Shown in pieces: positions 18,488 to 26,676 of a DNA stretch of 64,000 bases; position 1 is the stretch's first letter; every line of letters begins with the position of its first letter. Below the pieces are notes generated by a model. That model saw only the letters and a list, made by a program, of their open reading frames with translations. It had not been told where the DNA came from and ran no database searches. The position numbers and the translations under genes are program-made. This DNA comes from Arenimonas terrae (GTDB taxonomy: Bacteria > Pseudomonadota > Gammaproteobacteria > Xanthomonadales > Xanthomonadaceae): the NCBI RefSeq assembly GCF_006265115.1, contig NZ_SMDR01000001.1:1240001-1304000 (forward strand), given 5' to 3'.

Positions 18488-19105
18488 CTATCCGTTGCCG
18501 CCGGGAGCCGGTGTGTGAGCGCCGCGGATCACGATCAGGTGGCCGTCGGCATCGTGGGTGCCCAGGCCGGCGCGGCCGGCCAGCGCCGCCTTGAGGGCGC
18601 GCCGCACCAGGCCGAACTGCAGTTCGACGGTGCGCGCCGGATCGCGCACATAGGCCAGGGCCTGCGCCTCGGCCCGCTGCGCCGGCGGCAGCTCGCCCAG
18701 GGCCCGACGGATGCGGCTCAGGCGCTGGCGGAAGGCGGTGTCGGCGATGCCCAGGATCCAGCGGATCTCGCCGGCATCCAGGCCGTGCAGGGCCAGCACC
18801 GCGACCCGGCGCGCGGAGGGCGGCAGCTGGCACAACAGCGGATTCGCCGCCGGGGCCGTCCCGCCATCGGGAACCGCCGCGGCGGCGGGTTCGTCCATCG
18901 CGGCCTCGCGGCGCCGGCGCCGCACCGCGCCGCGGGCCGCCATCGCCGCCTGCTGGCGCATCACGCCCTCCAGCCACGCCCCATCGTCGCGGCCGGCCTC
19001 CAGCGCCGCCAGCAGCGTGTCCTGCACCAGGTCCTCGGCCTCGTCCGCGCGGCGCGAGAGTCGGCGGGCGCATGCAAGGAGCGTGCGGTAAGCGTCGAGG
19101 TCCAT
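18488..19105 (-). CDS. Sigma-70 family (ECF-like) RNA polymerase sigma factor
   Basis: A 205-residue putative sigma factor. Region 2 is recognisable as RRADEAEDLVQDTLLAALEA, close to the ECF core-binding helix. Region 4 is LPPSARRVAVLALHGLDAGEIRWILGI with a helix-turn-helix ending at RLSRIRRAL. A tail of about 60 residues follows. No anti-sigma gene is adjacent; the partner gene encodes a VOC protein, a pairing seen with some ECF groups that carry C-terminal extensions. The start at ATG 19105 gives a normal length. Target promoters are unknown. Confidence 0.8.
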   Translation of the reverse strand: MDLDAYRTLLACARRLSRRADEAEDLVQDTLLAALEAGRDDGAWLEGVMRQQAAMAARGAVRRRRREAAMDEPAAAAVPDGGTAPAANPLLCQLPPSARRVAVLALHGLDAGEIRWILGIADTAFRQRLSRIRRALGELPPAQRAEAQALAYVRDPARTVELQFGLVRRALKAALAGRAGLGTHDADGHLIVIRGAHTPAPGGNG

Positions 19106-19160
19106 GGGCCGATCCTGCTCGATGCGCCGCGACGGAACGGGGACGCCGCCGCGCGCGGAC

Positions 19161-20150
19161 TCACTCCTCGCGGAAGATCGCGGTGCCGCGGCTGCCGTCG
19201 GTCTTGATCCAGCCGCGGTACATGCCGCTGGTATTGAAGGGCATGGCGATGTTGCCCTCCCGGTCGAGCGCGATCGCTCCGCCGTCGCCGCCCAGTCGCG
19301 GGATCTCGCCGTTGATGACTTCTTCGGCCGCGGCCGTCAGCGCATCGCCGCGCAATGCGACGCGCGCGCAGATCGAGGACGCCGCCGCGGTGCGGATGTA
19401 GAACTCGCCCCAGCCGGTGCCCGACACGCCGCAGCGATCGTCCGCCCAGGTGCCGGCGCCGATGATCGGCGCATCGCCGATGCGGCTCCAGCGCTTGTTG
19501 GTCATGCCTCCGGTGGAGGTCGCGGTGGCGATGTGGCCCTGAGCATCCAGCGCCACCGCGCCGACCGTGCCGAAATAGGTGCCGGGGGCCTGCGCCTGAC
19601 CGGCGCGCTCGCGCTTGCGCGCCTGTTCGAGCTGCTCGCGGCGGCGGTCGGTGTCGAACCATCGGTTGGCGACGCGCGCGATCTCCGGCCGGGAGTCGGC
19701 GAACGCCTCGGCCCCCACCCCGGCCAGCATCACATGCGGCGAATGCTCCATCACCGCCCGCGCCAGCCGGATCGGATTGCGCACCGTGGTGACGCCCGCC
19801 ACCGCGCCGGCGCGGCGCGTGTGCCCTTCCATGATCGCGGCGTCGAGCTCGTGCCCGCCCTCGGCGTTGAACACGGCGCCCTTGCCGGCGTTGAACCAAT
19901 GAGACTCCTCGAGGCTGATCACTGCCGCCGACACCGCATCCACCGCGCTGCCCCCGTTCTTGAGCACCTCGTTCCCCGCATCCAGCGCCGCGTCCAGCGC
20001 CTTGCGCACCTCGCGCTCGTCGTCGCGGCTCAGCGCGCTGCGCTCGATCACGCCGGCGCCCGCGTGGATGACCAGGGCGGTGCGGGGTTCATCGGCACGG
20101 GCGTTCATGGCGGTCAATCCCAGGATCGAAGCGAGGACGAGGCGGATCAT
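19161..20150 (-). CDS. Isoaspartyl peptidase/L-asparaginase (Ntn-hydrolase, exported)
   Basis: A 329-residue plant-type asparaginase that cleaves isoaspartyl dipeptides and asparagine. It has a signal peptide (MIRLVLASILGLTAMNARA), so it is likely periplasmic, unlike the cytoplasmic E. coli IaaA. The precursor autocleaves before a Thr nucleophile, here T195 in FGTVGAVALD. The substrate loops STGGMTNKRWSRIGDAPIIG and GTGWGEFYIRT are present. It lies 33 bases after the exporter permease gene on the same strand, possibly read-through. Confidence 0.92.
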   Translation of the reverse strand: MIRLVLASILGLTAMNARADEPRTALVIHAGAGVIERSALSRDDEREVRKALDAALDAGNEVLKNGGSAVDAVSAAVISLEESHWFNAGKGAVFNAEGGHELDAAIMEGHTRRAGAVAGVTTVRNPIRLARAVMEHSPHVMLAGVGAEAFADSRPEIARVANRWFDTDRRREQLEQARKRERAGQAQAPGTYFGTVGAVALDAQGHIATATSTGGMTNKRWSRIGDAPIIGAGTWADDRCGVSGTGWGEFYIRTAAASSICARVALRGDALTAAAEEVINGEIPRLGGDGGAIALDREGNIAMPFNTSGMYRGWIKTDGSRGTAIFREE

Positions 20151-20183
20151 GCGGGGCTCCGGCGGTTCGTGGACCGGTGCAGC

Positions 20184-21485
20184 TTACCCCTGATGCCGCA
20201 GCGCTTCGATGGGGTCCAGGCGCGCGGCCTTGCGCGCCGGGTAATAGCCGAAGAACAGGCCGGTGGCCACCGAGAACCCGGTGGCCAGCGCCACCACAGG
20301 CAGGTCCAGCTGCACCGGCAGCGCTCCGAACTTCTCGGCCAGCAGCGCGCCGCCCACGCCCATGGCGATGCCGATGAAGCCGCCGCCCAATGAGATCAGC
20401 ATCGCCTCGGCCAGGAACTGCGCCTGGATCTCGCGCGGCCCGGCGCCCACCGCCATGCGCAGGCCGATCTCGCGGATGCGCTCGGTCACCGACACCAGCA
20501 TGATGTTCATGATGCCGATGCCGCCGACGACCAGCGAGATGCTGGCCACGGCACCGAGCAGCAGCGACATCAGCCGGGTGGTCTGGGTGCGCGTGCTGAC
20601 GATCTCGGCGATGTTGCGCACCGCGAAATCGTCCTCGCCGCCCGGCGCGATGCGGTGGCGCTGGCGCAGCAGGGCATTGATCTCTTCCTCGACGAAGGCC
20701 AGGTCCTCGGCGCGACCCACTGACACCGAGATCTGCTGCACCGTGTCGGCCTGGCGCGGCGCCAGCGTCGCGGTCGCCGAGGTGGCGGCGGCCGTCGTGG
20801 AGGCCGTCGCGGAGGCGCTGCCCGCCGCGGCGCTGGCCAGGCGCCGGCGTCCCGTTTCGATCGGCACCAGGATCACGTCGTCGGCGTCATTGCCCCAATT
20901 GCCCTGCCCTTTCACCGCCAGCACGCCGACCACGCGCAGCGGCACGCGGCCCAGGCGCACGGTGGCGCCGATCGGGTCGGCGTCGCCGAACAGTTCGCGG
21001 CGCACGGTCTCGCCCAGCACCACGACCTTGGCCGCCGAGCTGTAGTCGCGCGGCGCGAAGCCCTCGCCCAAGGCCAGCGACCAGTCGTTGACCGGGAAAT
21101 AGTCCGCGGTGACGCCCTGCCAGCTGGTGGACCAGTTGTTCTCGGCGTAAACGACCTGGCCGCCGCCGCGGATGGTCGCGGAGACGTATTGCACTTCCGG
21201 TATCTCGCCGCGGATCGCCTCGGCGTCGTCGTCGGTCAGGCTGGCGGCACTGCCGGCGCCGCCGCGCACCGGCCCCTGCCGCGACGAAGCGGAGAACACC
21301 TCGAGCCGGTTCGAGCCCAGGCGTGAGATCATGGTGTCGAGCTCGGACTGCGTGCCGCGGCCGACCGACACCATCACGATCACCGCGGCGATGCCGATGA
21401 TCACGCCCAGCGCCGTGAGGATGCTTCGCAGCCAGTTGCCGCGCAGGGAAAAAACCGCGGAACGCAGCACGTCGGAAAAGGTCAT
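20184..21485 (-). CDS. MacB-like ABC transporter permease
   Basis: A 433-residue type VII ABC permease. N-terminal helix with SILTALGVIIGIAAVIVMVS, a large periplasmic domain, and three C-terminal helices with VVGGIGIMNIMLVSVTERIR, GLRMAVGA and GYYPARKAARLDPIEALR. In classical MacB the ATPase is fused in front; here it is a separate gene overlapping by 4 bases (ATGA). The periplasmic domain has an Ala/Ser/Thr low-complexity insert of about 35 residues (about residues 215-250). Works with the adaptor encoded at 22.2-23.7 kb and presumably a TolC-type channel elsewhere to export a peptide, antibiotic or lipid-like substrate. Confidence 0.92.
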   Translation of the reverse strand: MTFSDVLRSAVFSLRGNWLRSILTALGVIIGIAAVIVMVSVGRGTQSELDTMISRLGSNRLEVFSASSRQGPVRGGAGSAASLTDDDAEAIRGEIPEVQYVSATIRGGGQVVYAENNWSTSWQGVTADYFPVNDWSLALGEGFAPRDYSSAAKVVVLGETVRRELFGDADPIGATVRLGRVPLRVVGVLAVKGQGNWGNDADDVILVPIETGRRRLASAAAGSASATASTTAAATSATATLAPRQADTVQQISVSVGRAEDLAFVEEEINALLRQRHRIAPGGEDDFAVRNIAEIVSTRTQTTRLMSLLLGAVASISLVVGGIGIMNIMLVSVTERIREIGLRMAVGAGPREIQAQFLAEAMLISLGGGFIGIAMGVGGALLAEKFGALPVQLDLPVVALATGFSVATGLFFGYYPARKAARLDPIEALRHQG

Positions 21486-22195
21486 GCGGCGATCTCCTCG
21501 GGCGACCAGCCGTCGGGATGCATTTCGCCGTCGTGCATGACCACCACGCGGTCGGCATGGTCGGCGACGTGGCGGTCGTGGGTGATCAGCACGACGGTGC
21601 GGCCGCCGGCCTTGAGGCGCTTGAACAGCGCCAGGATCTCTTCGCCGGTGCGCGAGTCGAGCGCGCCGGTCGGTTCGTCGGCGAGCAGCAGTGGCGGCTG
21701 GTTGATCAGTGCGCGGGCGATCGCCACGCGCTGCTGCTGGCCGCCGGACAGTTCGCTGGGGCGGTGCCCGGCGCGTTCGGCCAGGCCGACCTCGGCCAGC
21801 GCGGCCAGGGCGCGCGGCGCGCGTTCGGCCACCGGCAGGCCGCTGTAGGCCAGCGGCATCATCACGTTCTCCAGCGCGGTCTGGCGCGAGAGCAGGTTGA
21901 AGCCCTGGAACACGAAGCCGATCTTCTCCAGCCGCAGGCGCGCGCGGCCGGCCGCGTCCAGTGTCGCCACGTCGACGCCGTCGCACAGATAGGTACCCGC
22001 GCTCGGCGAATCCAGGCAGCCGATCAGGTTCATCAGCGTGGACTTGCCCGAGCCCGAGGGACCCATGATCGCCAGGAATTCGCCGCGCGCGACCCGCAGG
22101 TCGACGCCGCGCAGCGCCACCACTTCGGCGGCGGTGCCGGGCGAGTAGACCTTGCCCAGGCCACGCAGCTCGATCACCGGAACCTCGCCGCTCAT
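21482..22195 (-). CDS. MacB/LolD-type ABC transporter ATP-binding protein
   Basis: A 237-residue ATPase with Walker A GPSGSGKST, signature LSGGQQQRVAIARAL, Walker B LLLADEPTGALD and switch His in LITHDRHVA. The sequence VYSPGTAAEVVALRGVDL is typical of the MacB/LolD group. Its start overlaps the adaptor stop and its stop overlaps the permease start, so all three are translationally coupled. Confidence 0.94.
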   Translation of the reverse strand: MSGEVPVIELRGLGKVYSPGTAAEVVALRGVDLRVARGEFLAIMGPSGSGKSTLMNLIGCLDSPSAGTYLCDGVDVATLDAAGRARLRLEKIGFVFQGFNLLSRQTALENVMMPLAYSGLPVAERAPRALAALAEVGLAERAGHRPSELSGGQQQRVAIARALINQPPLLLADEPTGALDSRTGEEILALFKRLKAGGRTVVLITHDRHVADHADRVVVMHDGEMHPDGWSPEEIAA

Positions 22196-23694
22196 GCCGC
22201 CGGGCGCTCCTGGCCGACGATCACCGCGTCGCCCTCGGCGAGTTCGCCCGAGACTTCGGTGACCGTGCCGTCGGAGGCGCCGACCCGCACGGTGACCGGC
22301 TGCGGCTGGCCGTCCACCAGCTTCCAGACCGTGCCGCGGCGCGCGGTGGCCAGCGCGCGCAGCTGGGCGTCCCAGGCCGACTGCTGTTCCGCCGACAGGC
22401 TGGCGCGGAAGCCGGCGAAGCTGCGCATCATCGCTTCGGCCATGCGCTGGCGCATCGCTTCGGGCGAAGGCGCGCCGGCGCTGGCGCCCGACGAGGGGCC
22501 GCCGCCCGGGCCGCGGCCGAAGCCGCCCCCGGTCGCCGGCGCCGACTGGCGAGCCGCCTGGCGGGCCGCGGCGCGTTCGCGCACTTCGGCCAGCGCCGCA
22601 TCGAAGGCCGCGCGCTGTTCGGTGGAAAGGGCCAGGCCATCGGCCACCTTCGGCAGCTCCTGCACCAGGCTGCCGCGGCCACCGCCATTGCCTGCGGCCG
22701 GGATCGCGGCCTCCGCGCCAGGCGGATTGAAGCGCAGCGCCGCATTCGGCACGCGCAGCACGTCGTCGCGCCGGCTGACCACGATCTCGGCGCTGGCGGT
22801 CATGCCCGGCAGCAGGCTCAGGTCGGCGTTCTCGACCTGCACGACCACTGGGTAGCTGATGACGTTGGAGGTGGACGTGGCCGACAGCCGCACCTGCTTC
22901 ACCTCGCCGCGGAACTGGCGGTCCGGGAAGGCGTCCACGGTGAAGGACACCGGCAGGCCTTCCTTGATCTGGCCGACATCGGCCTCGTCGATGCTCAGGT
23001 CGATCTGCATCTGGGCCAGGTCCTCGGCGATCTGGAACAGCACCGGCGTCTGGAAGCTGGCCGCCACGGTCTGGCCGGGCTCGACCGCGCGCAGCAGGAT
23101 CACGCCGTCCACCGGCGAGCGGATGGTGGTGTAGTCGACGTCGAGCTCGGCGTTGTCCACCGCGGCCTGGCGCTGCTGCACGGCGGCATTGGCCGAGACG
23201 ACGCGGGCGCGAGCCTGGTCGCGCGCGGCCAGGGCCAGATCGGCCTCGCTGCGCGCGATCAGCTGGCGCGTCAGCAGGTCGCGCTTGCGCGCGTAATCGG
23301 CCTCGGCGTTCTTCAGCGTGGCATTGGCCTCATTGACCGAGGCGCGGGCGCTGGCCAGGTCGGCCTGCGCCTGCTTGAGCCGGCTCTGGAACGGCGCCGG
23401 GTCGAGCATGGCGATCGCCTGCCCTTTGCTGACCCGGTCGTTGAAGTCCACCGCCACCGACTGCACCTGGCCCGAGACCTGGGAACCGACGTCCACCGTG
23501 GTGGTCGCGCGCAGCGTGCCGGTGGCCGAGATCACCACCCGCACTTCGCCGCGGTCCACCGCGCCGGTGCGGAAGCCGCCGCCCGCGCCCTGCCCGCGGC
23601 CGCCGAACCAGGCCCAGGCCAGGGCGACGGCCACCAGCAGGCCGAGGATGGTCAGGGCGCGGAATCCCCAGGATTTGGACTGCACGGGCGACAT
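22192..23694 (-). CDS. MacA/HlyD-like periplasmic adaptor with an unusual C-terminal insertion
   Basis: A 500-residue membrane-fusion protein, longer than usual MacA (about 370-400). It has an N-terminal membrane anchor (ALTILGLLVAVALAWAWF), a lipoyl/barrel part with SATGTLRATTTVDVGSQVSG, a coiled-coil hairpin (about residues 105-175) and a beta-barrel. Between the barrel strand VPNAALRFNPPG and the closing VWKLVDGQPQPVTV sits an extra segment of about 120 residues with two LTxxQ-like motifs, LALSTEQRAAFDA and ASLSAEQQSAWDA, and a Gly/Pro-rich linker. It probably connects the ABC transporter to an outer-membrane channel. Confidence 0.9.
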   Translation of the reverse strand: MSPVQSKSWGFRALTILGLLVAVALAWAWFGGRGQGAGGGFRTGAVDRGEVRVVISATGTLRATTTVDVGSQVSGQVQSVAVDFNDRVSKGQAIAMLDPAPFQSRLKQAQADLASARASVNEANATLKNAEADYARKRDLLTRQLIARSEADLALAARDQARARVVSANAAVQQRQAAVDNAELDVDYTTIRSPVDGVILLRAVEPGQTVAASFQTPVLFQIAEDLAQMQIDLSIDEADVGQIKEGLPVSFTVDAFPDRQFRGEVKQVRLSATSTSNVISYPVVVQVENADLSLLPGMTASAEIVVSRRDDVLRVPNAALRFNPPGAEAAIPAAGNGGGRGSLVQELPKVADGLALSTEQRAAFDAALAEVRERAAARQAARQSAPATGGGFGRGPGGGPSSGASAGAPSPEAMRQRMAEAMMRSFAGFRASLSAEQQSAWDAQLRALATARRGTVWKLVDGQPQPVTVRVGASDGTVTEVSGELAEGDAVIVGQERPAA

Positions 23695-23784
23695 CGGAAC
23701 TCCACGGGAATCAGGCGTACGAATCGAGGATAACGCCCGGGCCCCGCGACGGTTGACGCGTCGCGCCGCGGATGCCGGCGCGGT

Positions 23785-25089
23785 TCAGGCCGGCGTCACC
23801 TGCGGGAAGCGGATGGTCGCGGTGGTGCCGCGGCCGGGCGTGCTTTCCAGCCGCACCGGCCAGCCGTAGCGGCGCGACAGGCGCTGCACGATCGACAGGC
23901 CGATGCCCTGCCCGTCCTTCTTGCGGTCGCCGACCCGGACGAAGGGTTCGAACACCCGCGCCAGCTCCTCGGCATTCATGCCCACGCCGGTGTCGGTGAC
24001 GCTGATCGCGCCGCGGCGCACGGTGACCGTGACGCTGCCCTGGTCGGTGTAGTGGCAGGCGTTGCGCAGCAGGTTGCCGAGCATCACCGACAGCACCCGG
24101 GCCGGCGCGTGCAGGCCGAAGTCGGATTCCAGCACCAGCTCCAGCTGCACCGGCTTGCCGGTCAGCTGCAGCCTGGCCTTGTCCACTTCCTCGGCGACGA
24201 TCTCGCTGACGGCGAAGTCGTCGTCGGGCAGGCCGGTATCGCCTTCGCGGGCCAGGATCAGGAAGGCCTCGATCAGCGCCTCCATGTCGCGGCCGGCGCC
24301 CTGGATGCGGTTGAGCGCGCGGCGCGACGCCGGCGACAGGCCCTCGTCGCCGGCCATCATGTCGCCGGCGACGCGGATCACGGTCAGCGGCGTGCGCAGT
24401 TCGTGCGAGGCGTCGCGGGTGAAGTCGCGCTCGCGCTCGACGAAGCTCTCGATGCGGCTGGCGAAATCGTGCAGCGACGAGGCCAGCACCAGGGTCTCGC
24501 CCTCGACGTCCACCGGCAGGTTCTCCGGGCGCAGGGCGCTGGACTCGGGGTTCTTCGGATCCCAGCGCTGCACCTGGCCGGCCAGCCAGATCACCGGCGA
24601 GACCGCGCGTTTGGAGGCGCGGTAGGTTGACCAGGCGATGACGTAGATCACCACCAGCACGATCGCCAGCGGCGCCATGCCGAACCAGAAGGCCAGGCTG
24701 TCCACCTGTTCCTGCTTGAACAGCAGATAGAGCAGGTGGCCGTTGCCATCCTTCTCGACCAGGACCAGCGAACCGCCCTGCGAGCGCGGCAGGGCGTGGA
24801 AGCCGACCGGCAGGTTCTTGAGCGGCGCCGGCAGCACGTCCTTGCTGCCGCCGGCCGGAATCAGGAAGCCGGTCATGTTGTAGGTGTCGGGCACCTGCGA
24901 ACCGGGGTCGCGCTGCAGCCGCTGCCAGTAGTGTCCGGCCTCTTCCTGCAGCGCGCGCTGGATCAGCACGTGCTTGAGCACCGCCGAGGCGCCGTAGACA
25001 CCCAGCACGGCGGCGAAGGAAATCGCCGCCGCCTGCAGGATGAAGGCGACCCAGATCTTGCGGCGCAGTCCCGTGCGCTGGGTCGGCAT
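23785..25089 (-). CDS. Two-component sensor histidine kinase
   Basis: A 434-residue membrane kinase. It has two membrane helices (about residues 12-36 and 135-155) flanking a periplasmic sensor of about 100 residues. A short linker leads to the dimerisation domain with the phospho-acceptor H229 in ASHELRTPLT and an ATPase domain with NACHYTDQG, VTDTGVGM and GQGIGLSIVQRL. One base separates it from the response regulator gene. The exporter genes follow 90 bases downstream, so it probably senses envelope stress or the exporter substrate. Confidence 0.93.
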   Translation of the reverse strand: MPTQRTGLRRKIWVAFILQAAAISFAAVLGVYGASAVLKHVLIQRALQEEAGHYWQRLQRDPGSQVPDTYNMTGFLIPAGGSKDVLPAPLKNLPVGFHALPRSQGGSLVLVEKDGNGHLLYLLFKQEQVDSLAFWFGMAPLAIVLVVIYVIAWSTYRASKRAVSPVIWLAGQVQRWDPKNPESSALRPENLPVDVEGETLVLASSLHDFASRIESFVERERDFTRDASHELRTPLTVIRVAGDMMAGDEGLSPASRRALNRIQGAGRDMEALIEAFLILAREGDTGLPDDDFAVSEIVAEEVDKARLQLTGKPVQLELVLESDFGLHAPARVLSVMLGNLLRNACHYTDQGSVTVTVRRGAISVTDTGVGMNAEELARVFEPFVRVGDRKKDGQGIGLSIVQRLSRRYGWPVRLESTPGRGTTATIRFPQVTPA

Positions 25090-25090
25090 G

Positions 25091-25801
25091 TCAGGCGGGC
25101 GGCGCGTCGAGGTCGGCGATGCGGTAGCCGGCGGTCTGCACGGTGTGCAGCAGCGGGCGGTCGAAGGGCCGGTCGATGGCCTTGCGCAGGTTGTACAGGT
25201 GGCTGCGCAGGGTGTCGGAATCGGGCAGGCCGTCGCCCCAGATTTCGCGCTCGATGTCGCGGCGGGTGACCACGCGCGGCGATTCGCGCATCAGGATGGT
25301 GAGAAGGCGCAGGCCGATCGGCGAGAGCGCAATCTCCTGGCCGGCGCGGGTGACGCGCAGGCTGGCGGTGTCGAGCACCAGGTCGGCCACCTTCAGCACC
25401 TCGGCGCTGACCTGGCGGCGGTCGCGGCGGATCAGGGCGCGCACCCGGGCCTCGAGCTCCTGGATGGCGAAAGGTTTGACCAGGTAGTCGTCGGCGCCGG
25501 CCTCGAGGCCGTTGACCTTGTCGTTGAGGGTGTCGCGGGCGGTGAGCATCAGCACCGGCGTGGACTTCTTGGCCTCGTTGCGCAGGCGCCGGCAAACCTC
25601 CAGGCCGTCCAGCCGCGGCAGCATCAGGTCGAGCACGATCACGTCGTAGCTGTTGTCGGCCGCAAGCCGGTAGCCGTCCATGCCGTCGCCGGCATAGTCG
25701 ACCCCGAAGCCCTTGGACTCCAGGTACTCGCCGACCATCTCGGACAGATTGCGGTTGTCTTCCACGACCAGGATCAGGCCGGAGGGGTCGTCGCGTCGCA
25801 T
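25091..25801 (-). CDS. OmpR/PhoB-family response regulator
   Basis: A 236-residue regulator from ATG 25801. The in-frame ATG 30 bases upstream lies in a repeat likely to be an operator, so I preferred the shorter form. The receiver domain has the acidic pair in VVEDN, phospho-acceptor D58 in IVLDLMLPRLDG and the conserved Lys in LVKPF. The C-terminal winged helix contains LSPIGLRLLTILM, VTRRDIEREIWGD and HLYNLRKAID. It heads a leftward operon of regulator, kinase and MacAB-like exporter. Confidence 0.94.
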   Translation of the reverse strand: MRRDDPSGLILVVEDNRNLSEMVGEYLESKGFGVDYAGDGMDGYRLAADNSYDVIVLDLMLPRLDGLEVCRRLRNEAKKSTPVLMLTARDTLNDKVNGLEAGADDYLVKPFAIQELEARVRALIRRDRRQVSAEVLKVADLVLDTASLRVTRAGQEIALSPIGLRLLTILMRESPRVVTRRDIEREIWGDGLPDSDTLRSHLYNLRKAIDRPFDRPLLHTVQTAGYRIADLDAPPA

Positions 25802-25819
25802 GGGGCTCTCCTCGCAGGA

Positions 25820-25850
25820 TGTGAAGACCATGTCTTCAGCTTTGTGAAGA
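25820..25850 (-). promoter_or_regulatory. Repeated TGTGAAGA motif upstream of the response regulator
   Basis: On the plus strand TGTGAAGA occurs at 25820-25827 and 25843-25850, 23 bases apart, with the inverse TCTTCA at 25833-25838 between them. Two same-phase half-sites about two helical turns apart are the usual layout for OmpR-family binding, so this may be an autoregulatory operator of the regulator gene that starts at 25801. Inference only. Confidence 0.45.
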
Positions 25851-25941
25851 TTACACGCCCTGGCCGGTGAGGCCGCCGTGAAGCCCTCGCGAGGGCCGCG
25901 TCACGGCTAGGCTATGGCCATCCTTCCCTGCCGCCCCCGCC

Positions 25942-26289
25942 ATGCCCACCTTCAGCGCCTACGCCACGCCGATCCTGCTGCTGCTCGCCTCGAACGTGTT
26001 CATGACCTTCGCCTGGTACGGGCACCTCAAGTACAAGGCCAGCCCGCTCTGGATCGTGATCTTCGCCAGCTGGGGCATCGCCTTCTTCGAGTACTGCCTG
26101 CAGGTGCCGGCCAACCGCCTGGGCCATGCGGTCTACAGCGCGCCGCAGCTCAAGGGCATCCAGGAGATCCTGACGCTGCTGGTGTTCGCGGGGTTCTCGA
26201 TCTGGTACCTGGGCGAGCAGATCAAGTGGAACCATGTCGCGGGCTTCGCCCTGATCATCGTCGCGGCGTTCCTGATCTTCCTTGAGTGA
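25942..26289 (+). CDS. DMT-family small membrane protein (DUF486)
   Basis: A 115-residue protein with four membrane helices, beginning PILLLLASNVFMTFAWYGHL and ending FALIIVAAFLIFLE. The block FFEYCLQVPANRLGH is highly characteristic of the DUF486 family, part of the drug/metabolite transporter superfamily. No substrate is known. It is divergent from the response regulator and convergent with the DUF962 gene. Confidence 0.9.
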   Translation: MPTFSAYATPILLLLASNVFMTFAWYGHLKYKASPLWIVIFASWGIAFFEYCLQVPANRLGHAVYSAPQLKGIQEILTLLVFAGFSIWYLGEQIKWNHVAGFALIIVAAFLIFLE

Positions 26290-26314
26290 ACCCGGCGGAA
26301 CCGGTTCCTGTCGG

Positions 26315-26620
26315 TCAGAACGGAATCTTGCCGGTCAGCATGTCCTTGAACATCACCCAGTCGCCCGCGAACGAATAGAACGGGTGCTTGAAGGTGGCCG
26401 GCTTGTTGTGCTCGAAAAAGAAGTGCCCGATCCAGGCGAAGGCGTAGCCGCTGACCAGGGCCGCCAGCAGCCACCAGGCGTTGAGCGTCACCGCCGCGGC
26501 CGCGAAAAAACCCAGGGCCATGCAGCTGCCGACGAAGTGCAGGCGGCGGCAGGTGCGGTTGGAATGTTCGGCCAGGTAGTAGGGGTAGAAGTCGCTGAAG
26601 GTGGCGAAGGCCTGGCTCAT
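26315..26620 (-). CDS. DUF962/Mpo1-like membrane protein
   Basis: A 101-residue protein with two membrane helices and a conserved His pattern: LHFVGSCMALGFF and GHFFFEHNKPATFKHPFYS. This is the DUF962 signature; the yeast homologue Mpo1 is an iron-dependent dioxygenase in phytosphingosine alpha-oxidation, with these His residues as metal ligands. Whether the bacterial form has that activity is unknown. Confidence 0.9.
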   Translation of the reverse strand: MSQAFATFSDFYPYYLAEHSNRTCRRLHFVGSCMALGFFAAAAVTLNAWWLLAALVSGYAFAWIGHFFFEHNKPATFKHPFYSFAGDWVMFKDMLTGKIPF

Positions 26621-26676
26621 GGCGGAACTCCGGAACGACTGGGCCGATTGTTCGCCAAGCCCGGCCCGCGGGCAAG

